Notes: generated by a model from the sequence alone, not told the origin. Shown: positions 18,509 through 27,025, counted from the first letter of the stretch. The stretch is 64,000 nt of DNA from Bradyrhizobium lupini (GCF_040939785.1 NZ_CP162553.1:1736001-1800000); one strand, 5' to 3'. Numbers and translations are program-made.

Positions 18509-19723
18509 TCAGAAAAACGCCTGAATGCCCGTGATCGCGCGGCCCAGGATCAGGGCGTGGACGTCGTGGGTGCCCTCGTAGGTGTTGACGGTCTCGAGGT
18601 TATGGACGTGGCGCATCACGTGATACTCGATCGAGATGCCGTTGCCGCCGTGCATGTCGCGCGCGACGCGGGCGATGTCGAGCGCCTTGCCGCAATTGTT
18701 GCGCTTCATGATCGAGATCATCTCGGGAGCGAACTTGCCCTCGTCCATCAGGCGACCGACGCGCAGCGAGCCCTGAAGGCCCAGCGCGATCTCGGTCTGC
18801 ATGTCCGCGAGCTTCTTCTGCACGAGCTGGGTCGCGGCGAGCGGCTTGCCGAACTGCTTGCGGTCGAGCGTATACTGGCGGGCGCGGTGCATGCAGTCCT
18901 CGGCCGCGCCGAGCACGCCCCAGGAAATGCCGTAGCGGGCGCGGTTGAGGCAGCCGAACGGGCCTTTCAGGCCGGAGACGTTGGGCAGCAGCGCGTCTTC
19001 CGGAACCACGACACCGTCCATCACGACCTCGCCGGTGATGGAGGCGCGAAGCGACAGCTTGCCGCCGATCTTCGGTGCCGACAGGCCCTTCATGCCCTTC
19101 TCCAGCACGAAGCCGCGGATCTGGTTGTCGTGCGCGGCCGACTTGGCCCAGACCACGAACACGTCGGCGATCGGCGCGTTCGAGATCCACATCTTGCTGC
19201 CGGTCAGGCGATAGCCGTCCGACACCTTCTCGGCGCGCGTTTTCATGCCGGCCGGATCGGAGCCGGCATCAGGCTCGGTCAGCCCGAAGCAGCCGACCCA
19301 CTCGCCGCTGGCGAGCTTCGGCAGGTACTTCTTGCGCTGGTTCTCGTCGCCATAGGCGTAGATCGGATACATCACCAGCGAGGACTGCACCGAGTTCATC
19401 GAGCGGTAGCCGGAATCGACCCGCTCGATCTCGCGCGCGACCAGACCATAGGCGACATAGCCTGCATTGGCACAGCCATATTCCTCCGGCAACGTGATGC
19501 CGATCAGGCCGAGTTCGCCCATCTCGTTGAAGATCTCGCGATCCGTCTTCTCTTCGAGATAGGCCTTGGCGACGCGCGGCAGCAGCTTGTCCTGGGCGTA
19601 GGCGCGCGCGGTGTCGCGCACCATGCGCTCGTCTTCGGTGAGCTGCTCGTCGAGCAGGAACGGATCGTCCCACTGGAAAGAAGCCGAAGCCGGCTTGTCC
19701 TTGGCCTGAGGGCGCGCGGTCAT
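18509..19723 (-). CDS. gcdH: glutaryl-CoA dehydrogenase
   Basis: This FAD-dependent acyl-CoA dehydrogenase of 404 aa oxidatively decarboxylates glutaryl-CoA to crotonyl-CoA in lysine, tryptophan and benzoate-type catabolism. The flavin/substrate motif [16 protein letters not shown] and [16 protein letters not shown] are seen, and the catalytic Glu lies in [20 protein letters not shown] near the C-terminus. The N-terminal [20 protein letters not shown] is characteristic of GcdH rather than of other acyl-CoA dehydrogenases. It is monocistronic by spacing. Confidence 0.94.
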   Translation of the reverse strand: MTARPQAKDKPASASFQWDDPFLLDEQLTEDERMVRDTARAYAQDKLLPRVAKAYLEEKTDREIFNEMGELGLIGITLPEEYGCANAGYVAYGLVAREIERVDSGYRSMNSVQSSLVMYPIYAYGDENQRKKYLPKLASGEWVGCFGLTEPDAGSDPAGMKTRAEKVSDGYRLTGSKMWISNAPIADVFVVWAKSAAHDNQIRGFVLEKGMKGLSAPKIGGKLSLRASITGEVVMDGVVVPEDALLPNVSGLKGPFGCLNRARYGISWGVLGAAEDCMHRARQYTLDRKQFGKPLAATQLVQKKLADMQTEIALGLQGSLRVGRLMDEGKFAPEMISIMKRNNCGKALDIARVARDMHGGNGISIEYHVMRHVHNLETVNTYEGTHDVHALILGRAITGIQAFF

Positions 19724-19804
19724 GAAACGTCCTTTCGTCTGGTTCCGTCAAAATTTGCCCGACAAAGTAAAGCGCCGCGGCAACAAGTGCAATTGCGTTG
19801 CAGA

Positions 19805-19882
19805 TGTACGGGTCTGCGTGATTCCCGGGGACCCGCGAGGCGCGCCTCGGGGGATGCGCTTCGCGCACCCCTGGATGACAGC
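19805..19882. repeat. intergenic GC-rich palindromic element
   Basis: Between gcdH and ribBX the DNA reads GGGTCTGCGTGATTCCCGGG followed by GACCCGCGAGGCGCGCCTCG, then GGGGGATGCGCTTCGCGCAC and CCCTGGATGACA. Nested inverted repeats (GAGGCGCGCCTC; GATGCGCTTCGCGCA) are obvious. It resembles another dispersed Bradyrhizobium intergenic element and could also end the ribBX transcript. Confidence 0.55.
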
Positions 19883-19883
19883 G

Positions 19884-20960
19884 CTAGCTTTCGAGTAGCT
19901 CGTTGGCGACGATCTCGATGCCGAAGCCCGAAAGGCCCTTGTAGTCGTGCACCGAGGAGGTGAGATGCCGGATCGAGGTGACGCCGAGATCGCGCAGGAT
20001 CTGTGCACCGACGCCGACTTCGCGCCACTGGCGGTTGCGGTCGGCCTCGGTCGCGCTCTCATCGGGCAGCGGCGCCACAGGGACACCGGCCGCACCGTCG
20101 CGCAGATAGACCAGAACGCCACGGCCCGATTTCTTGAAGTGCTCGAGCACCGCCGCCATGCGCTTGTGGCCGGTGAAGATGTCCTTGACGATGTTCGGCT
20201 TGTGAAAGCGTGTCAGGACGTTCTTGCCGTCGCCGACGCCGTTGTAGACGAAGGCGACATGGGCGATGGAATCGAACGGCGAGCGGTAGGCATAGCCCTG
20301 CAGCGGCCCGATCGGGCTCTCGGTGACGAAGGTCGAGACCCGCTCGATCAGTTTCTCGCGCACCTGGCGGTAGGCGATCATGTCGGCGATGGTGACGTGC
20401 TTGAGCTTGTGCTGGGCGGCGAAGCGGGCGACCTGCTCGCCCTTCATCACGCTGCCGTCGTCGTTCATCAACTCGCTGATGACGCCGACCGGCGGCAGGC
20501 CGGAGAGCTTGCACAGGTCGACCGCGGCCTCGGTATGGCCGGAGCGCAGCAGCACGCCGCCGTCCTTGGCGATCAGCGGGAAGATGTGACCGGGACGGGC
20601 GAAGTCGTTGGCGCCGGCATTGGGATTGGACAGCGCGCGGCAGCACGAGGCGCGCTCCTCGGCCGAGATGCCGGTGCCGCCGTCGGGCTTGTAGTCGATC
20701 GAGACCGTGAATGCGGTGGTGTGCGCTGAGTCGTTGTGGGCCACCATCGGATCGAGCCGCAGGCGGCGCGCATCTTCGCTGGTGATCGGGGCGCAAACGA
20801 TGCCGGAGGTGTGGCGGATGATGAACGCCATCTTCTCGGCGGTGCAGAACGAGGCGGCGACGATCAGATCGCCCTCGCCCTCGCGGTCTTCGTCGTCGGT
20901 GACGACCACGAGCTCACCCCGGGCAAAGGCCTGCAAGACTTCCTGGACGTTATCCGGCAT
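19884..20960 (-). CDS. ribBX: 3,4-dihydroxy-2-butanone 4-phosphate synthase with degenerate GTP cyclohydrolase II-like domain (RibBX)
   Basis: The N-terminal domain (residues 1-~205) is a complete RibB: acidic motif DDEDREGEGDL, HTSGIVCAP, and ARPGHIFPLIAKDGGVLLR with GHTEAAVDLCKLSG. It makes the four-carbon unit of riboflavin from ribulose 5-phosphate. The C-terminal ~150 residues align in layout with GTP cyclohydrolase II (RDLGVTSIRHLTSS...GLSGFGIEI) but contain no cysteine at all, so the zinc site is lost. This matches the RibBX arrangement described for Bradyrhizobium, in which the X domain is not a cyclohydrolase. No FMN riboswitch was recognised upstream. Confidence 0.9.
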   Translation of the reverse strand: MPDNVQEVLQAFARGELVVVTDDEDREGEGDLIVAASFCTAEKMAFIIRHTSGIVCAPITSEDARRLRLDPMVAHNDSAHTTAFTVSIDYKPDGGTGISAEERASCCRALSNPNAGANDFARPGHIFPLIAKDGGVLLRSGHTEAAVDLCKLSGLPPVGVISELMNDDGSVMKGEQVARFAAQHKLKHVTIADMIAYRQVREKLIERVSTFVTESPIGPLQGYAYRSPFDSIAHVAFVYNGVGDGKNVLTRFHKPNIVKDIFTGHKRMAAVLEHFKKSGRGVLVYLRDGAAGVPVAPLPDESATEADRNRQWREVGVGAQILRDLGVTSIRHLTSSVHDYKGLSGFGIEIVANELLES

Positions 20961-21113
20961 TTCCCAATCTCTATCGGTTATGGCCCGGAGGCTTAGCCGG
21001 ACTTGAGCCGGGGCGCTAGTGTCCCCGGCGCAACCGCATATGCCGGACCGCAGCCCTGCCCGACGGGCGGCTCGCGTCGGGCCTAAGCCCGGTGAGAAGC
21101 CGGCCGGGAGCGG

Positions 21114-22841
21114 TCAGGGCAGCACTTCGCGCCGCTCGCCGAGCCGCTGATCGAGCTCGGCCCGCTTGTCGGCCAACAGGCCGGCCTGGGCGGCCTCGAT
21201 CACCGTGAACAGCTCATGGGCGTCGCTGAGCCGGGTCACGGTGACATAGCTGGCGCCAGCCGCGTAGAGTTCGTCTACATCCGACAACAGATCGGCCGTG
21301 GCAATGATCATGGCGGTCGGGTTGAGGGTGCGGACGTGGCGGACCAGCTTCTCGTTGCTGGCACCCTTCAGAAGCGCATCCGGGACGCTGAGGATGATCA
21401 TCTCGGATTTGCCGACGCCGGCATGGAGCAGCGTGTCGGCGCTGCTGATATCGCCATAGATCACGTGCAGGCCGCGCGACAGCAGCGTCTGGTACACATT
21501 GGGATTGAAGTCGATCACGGTGATCTGCTCGAGCAGCACCGGTGCCTGCCGCTCGATCTCGGCCAGCAGCGCGCTCGCCGCACGGAAAAAGCCGAGGATG
21601 ACGATGCGGCGCGCCTCGCCATGGCCCTCGTGTCCTTCCTCGCCGTGGCCATTGCCGTGGTCGAGATCGCGCAGGCCGATCCGCTTCAGGGGACCGATCG
21701 CCCAGCGGGTGATCTCGTCGCTGCGGGTCATCACGAAGGTCGAGAGCACCGCCAGTACCACGAAGGCGAAGGAGGCCGCGTTCGCCGTCTGGGCTGCGAT
21801 GTGGTGGTCGGCAACGCCGGTCTGGATCACCACCAGCGAGAACTCGGAGATCTGCGCGAGATTCAGGGCCGGCAACAGGCTGGCGCGCAGGCCCTGCTTC
21901 ATCAGATAGAGCGGGACGAAGGTGGTCACGAGGCGGCTCACCACCGTGAACGCCGCGATCATCAGGGCAAGTCCGATCACGGAGAGGCCGGGCACGGGAA
22001 TGGTCATGCCGAGCGCGACGAAGAACAGCGTGATGAAGAAATCGCGAAGCGTGGTGACCTTGGCCGTGACATCGAGCGCATAGGGAAAGGTCGAGAGCGA
22101 GACGCCGGCGATCAGGGCGCCCATCTCGCGCGACAGCGACAGCCGCTCGGCGGTCTCGGCGACCAGGAAGCACCAGGCGAGCGCGCCGAGCAGGATCAAC
22201 TCGGGGCGGCGGGCGATCTGGTGAAACAGGCGCGGCAGCACGTAGCGGCTCACCAGCAGTGCCGCGGCGACCAGCACTGCGACCCGCCCGATCGAGAGCA
22301 GGATCACGCTGATTTCCAGATTGGCAAGGCTCGGCTGCACCGCCAGAAACAGGATGGCGAAGATGTCCTGGAGCACCAGCACGCCGAGGGTGATGCGGCC
22401 GGGCAGCGTGTCGAGCTCGCGCTTCTCGTAGAGCACCTTGACGATGATGACGGTGCTCGACAGCGCGCAGGCGACACAGAGGTAAACCGCATCGAACTGT
22501 CCGCCCCCGAGCGACAGGCCGATGCCGACGAAGAACAGCACCCCGAGCAGGCAGCCGCCGAGGAGCTGGCCGCCCGCCGCGAACAGGATGACCTTTCCGG
22601 CCCGCACGATCTTCTTCAGGTCGATCTCCAGGCCGATCATGAACAGCATGAAGATCAGGCCAAGCTCGGAGATGACGCTGATCGATTCCTGCGACTTGAC
22701 CCAGCCGGCGCCAAATGGACCAATGCAGAAGCCGGCGATAAGATAGGCAAGGATCAGCGGTTGCCTGGAGAAGTGGGCAAGCAGGCCCAGCATCCAGGCA
22801 AACAGGATACAGAGAGTGATGTCGCGAATGAGCTCGTGCAT
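21114..22841 (-). CDS. CPA2-family cation:proton antiporter (YbaL/KefB-like)
   Basis: The 575-aa protein starts at ATG 22841 (MHELIRDITLCILF). About 12 membrane segments occupy residues 5-385, with the family motif LIFMLFMIGLEIDLKKI and VLVLQDIFAILFL. A linker near 392-408 is rich in His, Glu and Gly. The C-terminal ~170 residues resemble a TrkA-N/RCK domain (VIDFNPNVYQTLLSRGLHVIYGDIS). The usual GxGxxG nucleotide loop is replaced by GFFRAASALL, so NAD binding is doubtful. It would exchange K+ or Na+ for H+. An upstream start at 22892 overlaps the divergent gene's leader. Confidence 0.9.
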   Translation of the reverse strand: MHELIRDITLCILFAWMLGLLAHFSRQPLILAYLIAGFCIGPFGAGWVKSQESISVISELGLIFMLFMIGLEIDLKKIVRAGKVILFAAGGQLLGGCLLGVLFFVGIGLSLGGGQFDAVYLCVACALSSTVIIVKVLYEKRELDTLPGRITLGVLVLQDIFAILFLAVQPSLANLEISVILLSIGRVAVLVAAALLVSRYVLPRLFHQIARRPELILLGALAWCFLVAETAERLSLSREMGALIAGVSLSTFPYALDVTAKVTTLRDFFITLFFVALGMTIPVPGLSVIGLALMIAAFTVVSRLVTTFVPLYLMKQGLRASLLPALNLAQISEFSLVVIQTGVADHHIAAQTANAASFAFVVLAVLSTFVMTRSDEITRWAIGPLKRIGLRDLDHGNGHGEEGHEGHGEARRIVILGFFRAASALLAEIERQAPVLLEQITVIDFNPNVYQTLLSRGLHVIYGDISSADTLLHAGVGKSEMIILSVPDALLKGASNEKLVRHVRTLNPTAMIIATADLLSDVDELYAAGASYVTVTRLSDAHELFTVIEAAQAGLLADKRAELDQRLGERREVLP

Positions 22842-22908
22842 GCCAGATTGGTCCGTTTTGCCGCACCCTAGTGATCGAGTGCGGTGCGGCAAGCAAGCAA
22901 TTCGTCAC

Positions 22909-23436
22909 ATGCGGATGGGGCTCGCCACTGCACTGCTGCTATGCCCCCTCGCCTGCTCCGTGCCCGCAGCCGCTCAATCCAAGGTCAATATCGAACAAAA
23001 CTTTGCAGATTCCCTCACCGCGCTGCCGAAAGAAGAACTCGCCGTCGCCGGCGGGTTCTACGTGCCCGCCTATTCCAGTGTCGCGATGAGCCAGGGCAAG
23101 CTGCGCGTCGACTTCTCGGTGACCTTGAGCGTGCACAACGCCTCCGAGACCCAGCCGCTGGTCGTCAAACGCATCGCCTATTTCGACACCGCAGGCAAGC
23201 AGGTCGAGAGCTATCTGAAGGCGCCCGTCGCGTTGAAGCCCCTCGCCACCGTCTCGATCTTCATTCCGACCGACGACGTACGCGGCGGGACCGGAGCCAA
23301 TTTCCTGGTCGATTGGGCCGCAGCAAGCGAGATCGCCGAGCCTGCTGTCGAGGCCTTGATGGTTGGCGGCGTCGCCAATGCGCATTACGCTTTCATCAGC
23401 CAAGGCCGTCCGACCCGGACGGCCGGCAAGAACTAA
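22909..23436 (+). CDS. DUF3124 family exported protein
   Basis: The 175-aa protein starts at ATG 22909 (MRMGLATALLLCPLACS) with a signal peptide; LACS gives a possible lipobox, but cleavage after AAAQS is also plausible. The body (GGFYVPAYSSVAMSQGK, FSVTLSVHNAS, IFIPTDDVRGGTGANFLVDW) matches the DUF3124 family, which has an immunoglobulin-like or late-embryogenesis-like beta fold. It is expected in the periplasm. Function is unknown. It is divergent from the antiporter (67 nt apart) and 91 nt upstream of an aminotransferase. Confidence 0.85.
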   Translation: MRMGLATALLLCPLACSVPAAAQSKVNIEQNFADSLTALPKEELAVAGGFYVPAYSSVAMSQGKLRVDFSVTLSVHNASETQPLVVKRIAYFDTAGKQVESYLKAPVALKPLATVSIFIPTDDVRGGTGANFLVDWAAASEIAEPAVEALMVGGVANAHYAFISQGRPTRTAGKN

Positions 23437-23527
23437 GGCCGTCTGTCCGCCGGATGCGGGCAAAAGAAATAGGCATGGCCGACGCAACGCCGGCCGGCTC
23501 AAAAAGAAAACAACGAGGAACGCTCCC

Positions 23528-24760
23528 ATGACGTCCAGCTTCGATTTTGCGCCCCTGTTTCCCGCAGGGCTGCCGGCCCCCTCTGCGCGCTGGACGGGCC
23601 TCGCCAAATACAGTTTTGTCGGCGGCAACAACGACTCCGAGCAGGTGCCGCTCGATGATCTGATCGAGGCGGCCAATCTGGCTCTGCAACGCGAAGGCCG
23701 CTCGCTCGCCACTTACGGGCTGGCACATGGTCCCCAGGGCTATCTGCCCTTGCGCGAATTCCTGGTGGCAAAACTCAAGCGCGATGCCGGCATCAACTGC
23801 ACGGTCGACGATCTCCTGATCGTGTCCGGCTCGCTGCAGGCGCTCGACCTCGTCAACGCCACGCTGCTGACGCGCGGCGACACCGTGATCTTCGAGCAGG
23901 ATAGCTATCAGGGCTCGCTGACCCGCCTGGCACGGCTCGGAGTCAACGTGATTGGCATTCCCCTCGACAACGACGGCATGCGCATGGACGTGCTGGCCAC
24001 GACGCTGGCCGACCTCAAGGGCCGCGGCATCCGTCCGAAATACATCTACACCATTCCGACCGTGCAGAACCCGACCGGCAGCATCATGCCGGAGGGCCGC
24101 CGCACCGAGCTGTTGCGGCTGTCGGCAGACTACGGCGTGCCTGTTTTCGAGGACGATTGCTATGCCGATCTGGTCTGGTCGGGACAGCGGCCGCCGGCGA
24201 TCCATGCGATGAGCCCGAACGGCGGCGTGATCCATATCGGCTCGTTCTCCAAGTCGATCGCGCCGGCGCTGCGCGTGGGCTTCATCGTCGCGCCCTGGGA
24301 TGTGATGTCGCGGATGCTGGCGCTGAAGACGGACGCCGGCTCAGGCGCGCTGGAGCAGATGGTGCTCGCTGCCTATTGCAAGCCGCATTTTTCGACCCAC
24401 GTGCCGGCACTGACGAAGGCGCTACGGACCAAGCTTGATACGCTGATGGAGGCCGTCAACGAGCAGTTCGGGACGGCCGCCGAGTTCGAGGAGCCCAAGG
24501 GCGGGATCTTCCTGTGGGTGAAGCTGCCCGATCAGGTGGATACGCTGAAGCTGTATCAGGCCGCGCTTGCCGCCGGCGTATCGATCAATCCGGGGCCGGA
24601 ATGGTCGACTGACAAAAACCACTCCAGATCGCGACTGCGGCTGTGCTTTGCGAGCCCCTCGCATCAGCAGATCCGCGAGGGCGTGGCCGTGCTGGCCGAG
24701 GTCTGCCGCAAGGAGTTCGGCGTGCCGGCCCGCAGTGCCAATGTGGAGAATCGAGCTTGA
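23528..24760 (+). CDS. PLP-dependent class I/II aminotransferase (MocR-like fold without HTH)
   Basis: The 410-aa enzyme starts at ATG 23528 (MTSSFDFAPLFPAGLPAPSA). The PLP Lys is in HIGSFSKSIAPALRVGF. YTIPTVQNPTGSIM holds the cofactor Asn region, and VFEDDCYADLVW holds the Asp that contacts the pyridine nitrogen. The C-terminal SRLRLCFASPS gives the substrate carboxylate Arg. Proteins of this type include 2-aminoadipate and aromatic aminotransferases, and specificity cannot be read from sequence. Earlier in-frame starts lack family similarity. The stop lies 4 nt from the convergent XRE gene. Confidence 0.9.
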   Translation: MTSSFDFAPLFPAGLPAPSARWTGLAKYSFVGGNNDSEQVPLDDLIEAANLALQREGRSLATYGLAHGPQGYLPLREFLVAKLKRDAGINCTVDDLLIVSGSLQALDLVNATLLTRGDTVIFEQDSYQGSLTRLARLGVNVIGIPLDNDGMRMDVLATTLADLKGRGIRPKYIYTIPTVQNPTGSIMPEGRRTELLRLSADYGVPVFEDDCYADLVWSGQRPPAIHAMSPNGGVIHIGSFSKSIAPALRVGFIVAPWDVMSRMLALKTDAGSGALEQMVLAAYCKPHFSTHVPALTKALRTKLDTLMEAVNEQFGTAAEFEEPKGGIFLWVKLPDQVDTLKLYQAALAAGVSINPGPEWSTDKNHSRSRLRLCFASPSHQQIREGVAVLAEVCRKEFGVPARSANVENRA

Positions 24761-24764
24761 GCCT

Positions 24765-25049
24765 TCAGACGATCTGGGGCTGGCTGCCGTGGATCGCGGA
24801 GGCCAGCCGCAGCAGCAGCACAATCGAGACGTTGCCCTTTCCGGCCTCGATCTGGGCGATGTAGCGCTCGGATATCCCGGAGCGGCGGGCGAGCTCCCGC
24901 CGCGACAGGACGCAGCGCATGCGCGAGGACTTCAAGCGGTCGCCCAGCTCGGCCAGAAACGCGCTCTCGGAATAAGGCGGCACGGCGCAGCTCCCCGGCA
25001 GCACCTCGCCTGCGAAATCCCTGACTTGATTCAGCATCGGTTTATCCAA
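24765..25049 (-). CDS. XRE-family helix-turn-helix protein (94 aa)
   Basis: The HTH occupies residues ~33-88: LGDRLKSSRMRC, then LSRRELARRSGISERYIAQI and EAGKGNVSIVLLLRLASAI. The recognition region SGISERYIAQIEAGKGNVSI closely resembles BoxR/BzdR-type regulators, which continue into a shikimate-kinase-like ligand domain. Here the protein stops right after the HTH, so it lacks an effector domain. It could act as a small repressor or be a truncated relative. Its target is unknown. It is convergent with the aminotransferase. Confidence 0.8.
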   Translation of the reverse strand: MDKPMLNQVRDFAGEVLPGSCAVPPYSESAFLAELGDRLKSSRMRCVLSRRELARRSGISERYIAQIEAGKGNVSIVLLLRLASAIHGSQPQIV

Positions 25050-25194
25050 TTTCCCTTCGGGAGCGCCATCCTACCGGGGAAACGGGCTGCCTCATTGACG
25101 CGGATCAAATTCGCGCGCGAATGGCGGTCAGCGTGGACGATGGCGCGCGGGATGCTACACTTCGGAATTCTTTGCAGGTGGGGCCTTTCAGGAC

Positions 25195-25647
25195 ATGAGA
25201 CGTTGTTTGTGCCGCTCTATCGCGGCAGCAGTGCTGTGGGTTGCGTTCACGCCCGCGGCCGGTGCCGAGTCGCTTGCGGCGACCGTCGAGCAATGGGGCC
25301 TGCTCGGCTCATGGGCGGTCGATTGCGCGGCCCGGCCCGACCGCGATAAGGGAGCGCTCTTGACTTACGAGATCCGGAAGGACGGAAGGGTGATGTACCG
25401 GCGCAATTTCGGCGAGGCCAAGGACGAAAACGAAGTGGTATCGGCGATGGTCAGCGCCGACGGCCTACTCAATGTGATGGTGTACTTCCCCTTGCTGCAG
25501 CAGACCCGCGAGTTCGGCCTCCTACTCTCGAAGCAAGGCAGCTTGCGCGCAATCTACAATCGCAGTGAGCGCGGCGAGTACACGATCAGGGACCGCAAAT
25601 ACGTCGCGACCGGCGCGCCAACACCTTCACAACAGCGCTGCGATTAA
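25195..25647 (+). CDS. exported protein of unknown function (150 aa)
   Basis: A signal peptide is visible: MRRCLCRSIAAAVLWVAFTP followed by AAGAES. The mature part has two cysteines (SWAVDCAARPD near the start and QQRCD at the very end) that could form a disulfide, and an overall beta-rich look (YEIRKDGRVMYRRNFG). This is typical of small periplasmic Bradyrhizobium proteins that begin with a WGLLGSWAVDC-like segment. No enzymatic motif is seen. It is followed 96 nt later by a His-rich exported protein with its own promoter. Confidence 0.75.
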   Translation: MRRCLCRSIAAAVLWVAFTPAAGAESLAATVEQWGLLGSWAVDCAARPDRDKGALLTYEIRKDGRVMYRRNFGEAKDENEVVSAMVSADGLLNVMVYFPLLQQTREFGLLLSKQGSLRAIYNRSERGEYTIRDRKYVATGAPTPSQQRCD

Positions 25648-25688
25648 CCCACCTGAACAGGCGTTCAGAAATCTCCTGCGATTCCTCC

Positions 25689-25713
25689 GGAACGTTCCCG
25701 CGAATGCGCCGTT
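25689..25713 (+). promoter_or_regulatory. EcfG-type promoter, exact consensus
   Basis: GGAAC at 25689-25693, a 16-nt spacer and CGTT at 25710-25713 match the alphaproteobacterial general stress response consensus exactly. The start codon of the His-rich exported protein is 30 nt downstream. Confidence 0.75.
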
Positions 25714-25743
25714 TAGATTTGCATTCCATTGGAGGAGGACATC

Positions 25744-25971
25744 ATGAAGAAGATTGGTTATGTGCTTGCCGCTGTCGGCGCGCTCGCGGTTGCAATGCCG
25801 ACGCTCGCCAGCGCGGAGACGGTAGTGATCAAGCGCGGTGGTCATCATCACGGCATGTATGGCGCCCGCGCCGAATACGGCATGCATCGCGATCACGGCT
25901 GGCATCGCGGCTGGCGCCATCGCGACCGCGTCGTCGTGATCAAGCGTGGTCACCGTCATCATTGGGACTAA
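25744..25971 (+). CDS. small exported His/Arg-rich protein (75 aa)
   Basis: The start at 25744 (MKKIGYVLAAVGALAVAMPT) gives a normal signal peptide ending near LASAE. The mature ~50 residues hold about 12 His and many Arg/Trp residues, and begin and end with similar segments (TVVIKRGGHHHG and VVVIKRGHRHHWD). Metal binding in the periplasm is possible but not shown. A strong SD (GGAGGA) precedes the ATG, an exact EcfG-type promoter lies 30 nt upstream and a terminator follows, so this is a complete single-gene unit, probably stress-induced. Confidence 0.85.
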   Translation: MKKIGYVLAAVGALAVAMPTLASAETVVIKRGGHHHGMYGARAEYGMHRDHGWHRGWRHRDRVVVIKRGHRHHWD

Positions 25972-25988
25972 TGCGCAACGCAATATGG

Positions 25989-26017
25989 AAATGGCCCTTC
26001 ACGGGGCCATTTTCTTT
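25989..26017 (+). terminator. intrinsic terminator after His-rich protein gene
   Basis: AAATGGCCC, a short loop TTCACG, GGGCCATTT and then TTCTTT form a stable hairpin with a U-rich tail, 17 nt after the stop. Confidence 0.85.
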
Positions 26018-26030
26018 GCGTGCCTTCTTC

Positions 26031-26178
26031 CTTCTCCCCTTGTGGGAGAAGGTGGCGCGAAGCGCCGGATGAGGGGTATCCCTCGGCGAATTCAAACTGA
26101 CAAATGTGCGCGCGGAGAGAGACCCCTCACCCGTCTCGCCGCTGCGCGGCGAGCCACCCTCTCCCACAAGGGGAGAGG
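26031..26178. repeat. intergenic inverted repeat, CTTCTCCCCTTGTGGGAGAAGG family
   Basis: The left arm at 26031-26056 (CTTCTCCCCTTGTGGGAGAA then GGTGGC) is mirrored by the right arm at 26153-26178 (GCCACCCT then CTCCCACAAGGGGAGAGG). Between them are further paired pieces: GATGAGGGGT with ACCCCTCA, and CGCTGCGCGGCG. I recall this as a common rhizobial intergenic repeat. It may be mobile in the MITE sense, but no target-site duplication was established. Confidence 0.75.
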
Positions 26179-26206
26179 GTCCGGCGGTGCGGCCCAGCGT
26201 CGACTC

Positions 26207-27025
26207 TCAGTCCCATGCCGGCGCGAAGCCGGGATTGACGCAGCGCCTGTCCTTCGGCAGCGCGGCGATCTTGTTGCGGTCGGCATCGTCGAGCGTGATC
26301 TTCAGCGCGTCGAGATTGGCCTGCTGGCTCTCTCGGCGCGAGGCTTTCGGGATCGCGGCGACACCGTCCTGGTCCAGCAGCCGTTTTAGCGCGACCTGCG
26401 CCGCAGTTGCATTATGCTTGGCGCCGATCTCGGCCAGCACCGCATCTGACGCGATGCGTCCCTGCGCCAGCGGGCAATAGGCGACCAGCGGGATCGACTT
26501 GGCGTTGAGATAGGCCAGCACCTTCGATTGATCGAGCATGGCGTGGTATTCGATCTGATTGCATGCGATCGGCGCTTTGATGTCCTCGACCGCGATCTTC
26601 AGCAGCGCCGTGGTGAAATTGGCGACGCCGATCGCCCGCGTCCGCCCCTCCTGCTTCAGCGTCATCAAGGTCTCGAACACAGCACCCCAGTTCGCCGCCT
26701 TGGACGGCCAGTGCACGAGATAGAGGTCGACATGATCGAGCCCGAGCTTGGTCAGGCTGGCGTCGAAAGAGCGACGGATGGCGTCGGGGCTGAGGTTCTC
26801 GTGCCAGACTTTCGTCGTGACGTGCAGCTCGCCCCGCGGCAGCCGGGCCGCGGCGAGCGCCGCGCCGATCGGTTCTTCATTGCCGTACATCTCGGCGGTA
26901 TCGATATGGCGATAGCCGATCGACAGTGCGCTCTCGACCGCCGCGCGGCAGGTATCGCCCTGCATGCGGAAGGTCCCGAGGCCGAGCTTGGGCATGCTGA
27001 TGCCCTGTGTCTTGAGATTATCCAT
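26207..27025 (-). CDS. aldo/keto reductase (2,5-diketo-D-gluconate reductase-like)
   Basis: The 272-aa protein starts at ATG 27025 (MDNLKTQGISMPKLGLGTF). The AKR tetrad is visible: Asp and Tyr in YRHIDTAEMYGNEE, Lys in VTTKVWHENL and His in LYLVHWPSK. NADPH contacts are in AIPKASRRES near the C-terminus. The length and the motif LGLGTFRMQG fit the AKR5-like DkgB group, which reduces aldehydes such as methylglyoxal. The upstream extension to 27151 is not family-like. It is a single gene, with a dispersed repeat just past its stop. Confidence 0.92.
   Translation of the reverse strand: MDNLKTQGISMPKLGLGTFRMQGDTCRAAVESALSIGYRHIDTAEMYGNEEPIGAALAAARLPRGELHVTTKVWHENLSPDAIRRSFDASLTKLGLDHVDLYLVHWPSKAANWGAVFETLMTLKQEGRTRAIGVANFTTALLKIAVEDIKAPIACNQIEYHAMLDQSKVLAYLNAKSIPLVAYCPLAQGRIASDAVLAEIGAKHNATAAQVALKRLLDQDGVAAIPKASRRESQQANLDALKITLDDADRNKIAALPKDRRCVNPGFAPAWD

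Noticed and set aside
20961..21113. Possible FMN riboswitch upstream of ribBX
   Set aside because: The leader contains GGGCAGGGCTGCGGTCCGG, which faintly recalls the RFN element. The required conserved segments and stem order are missing.
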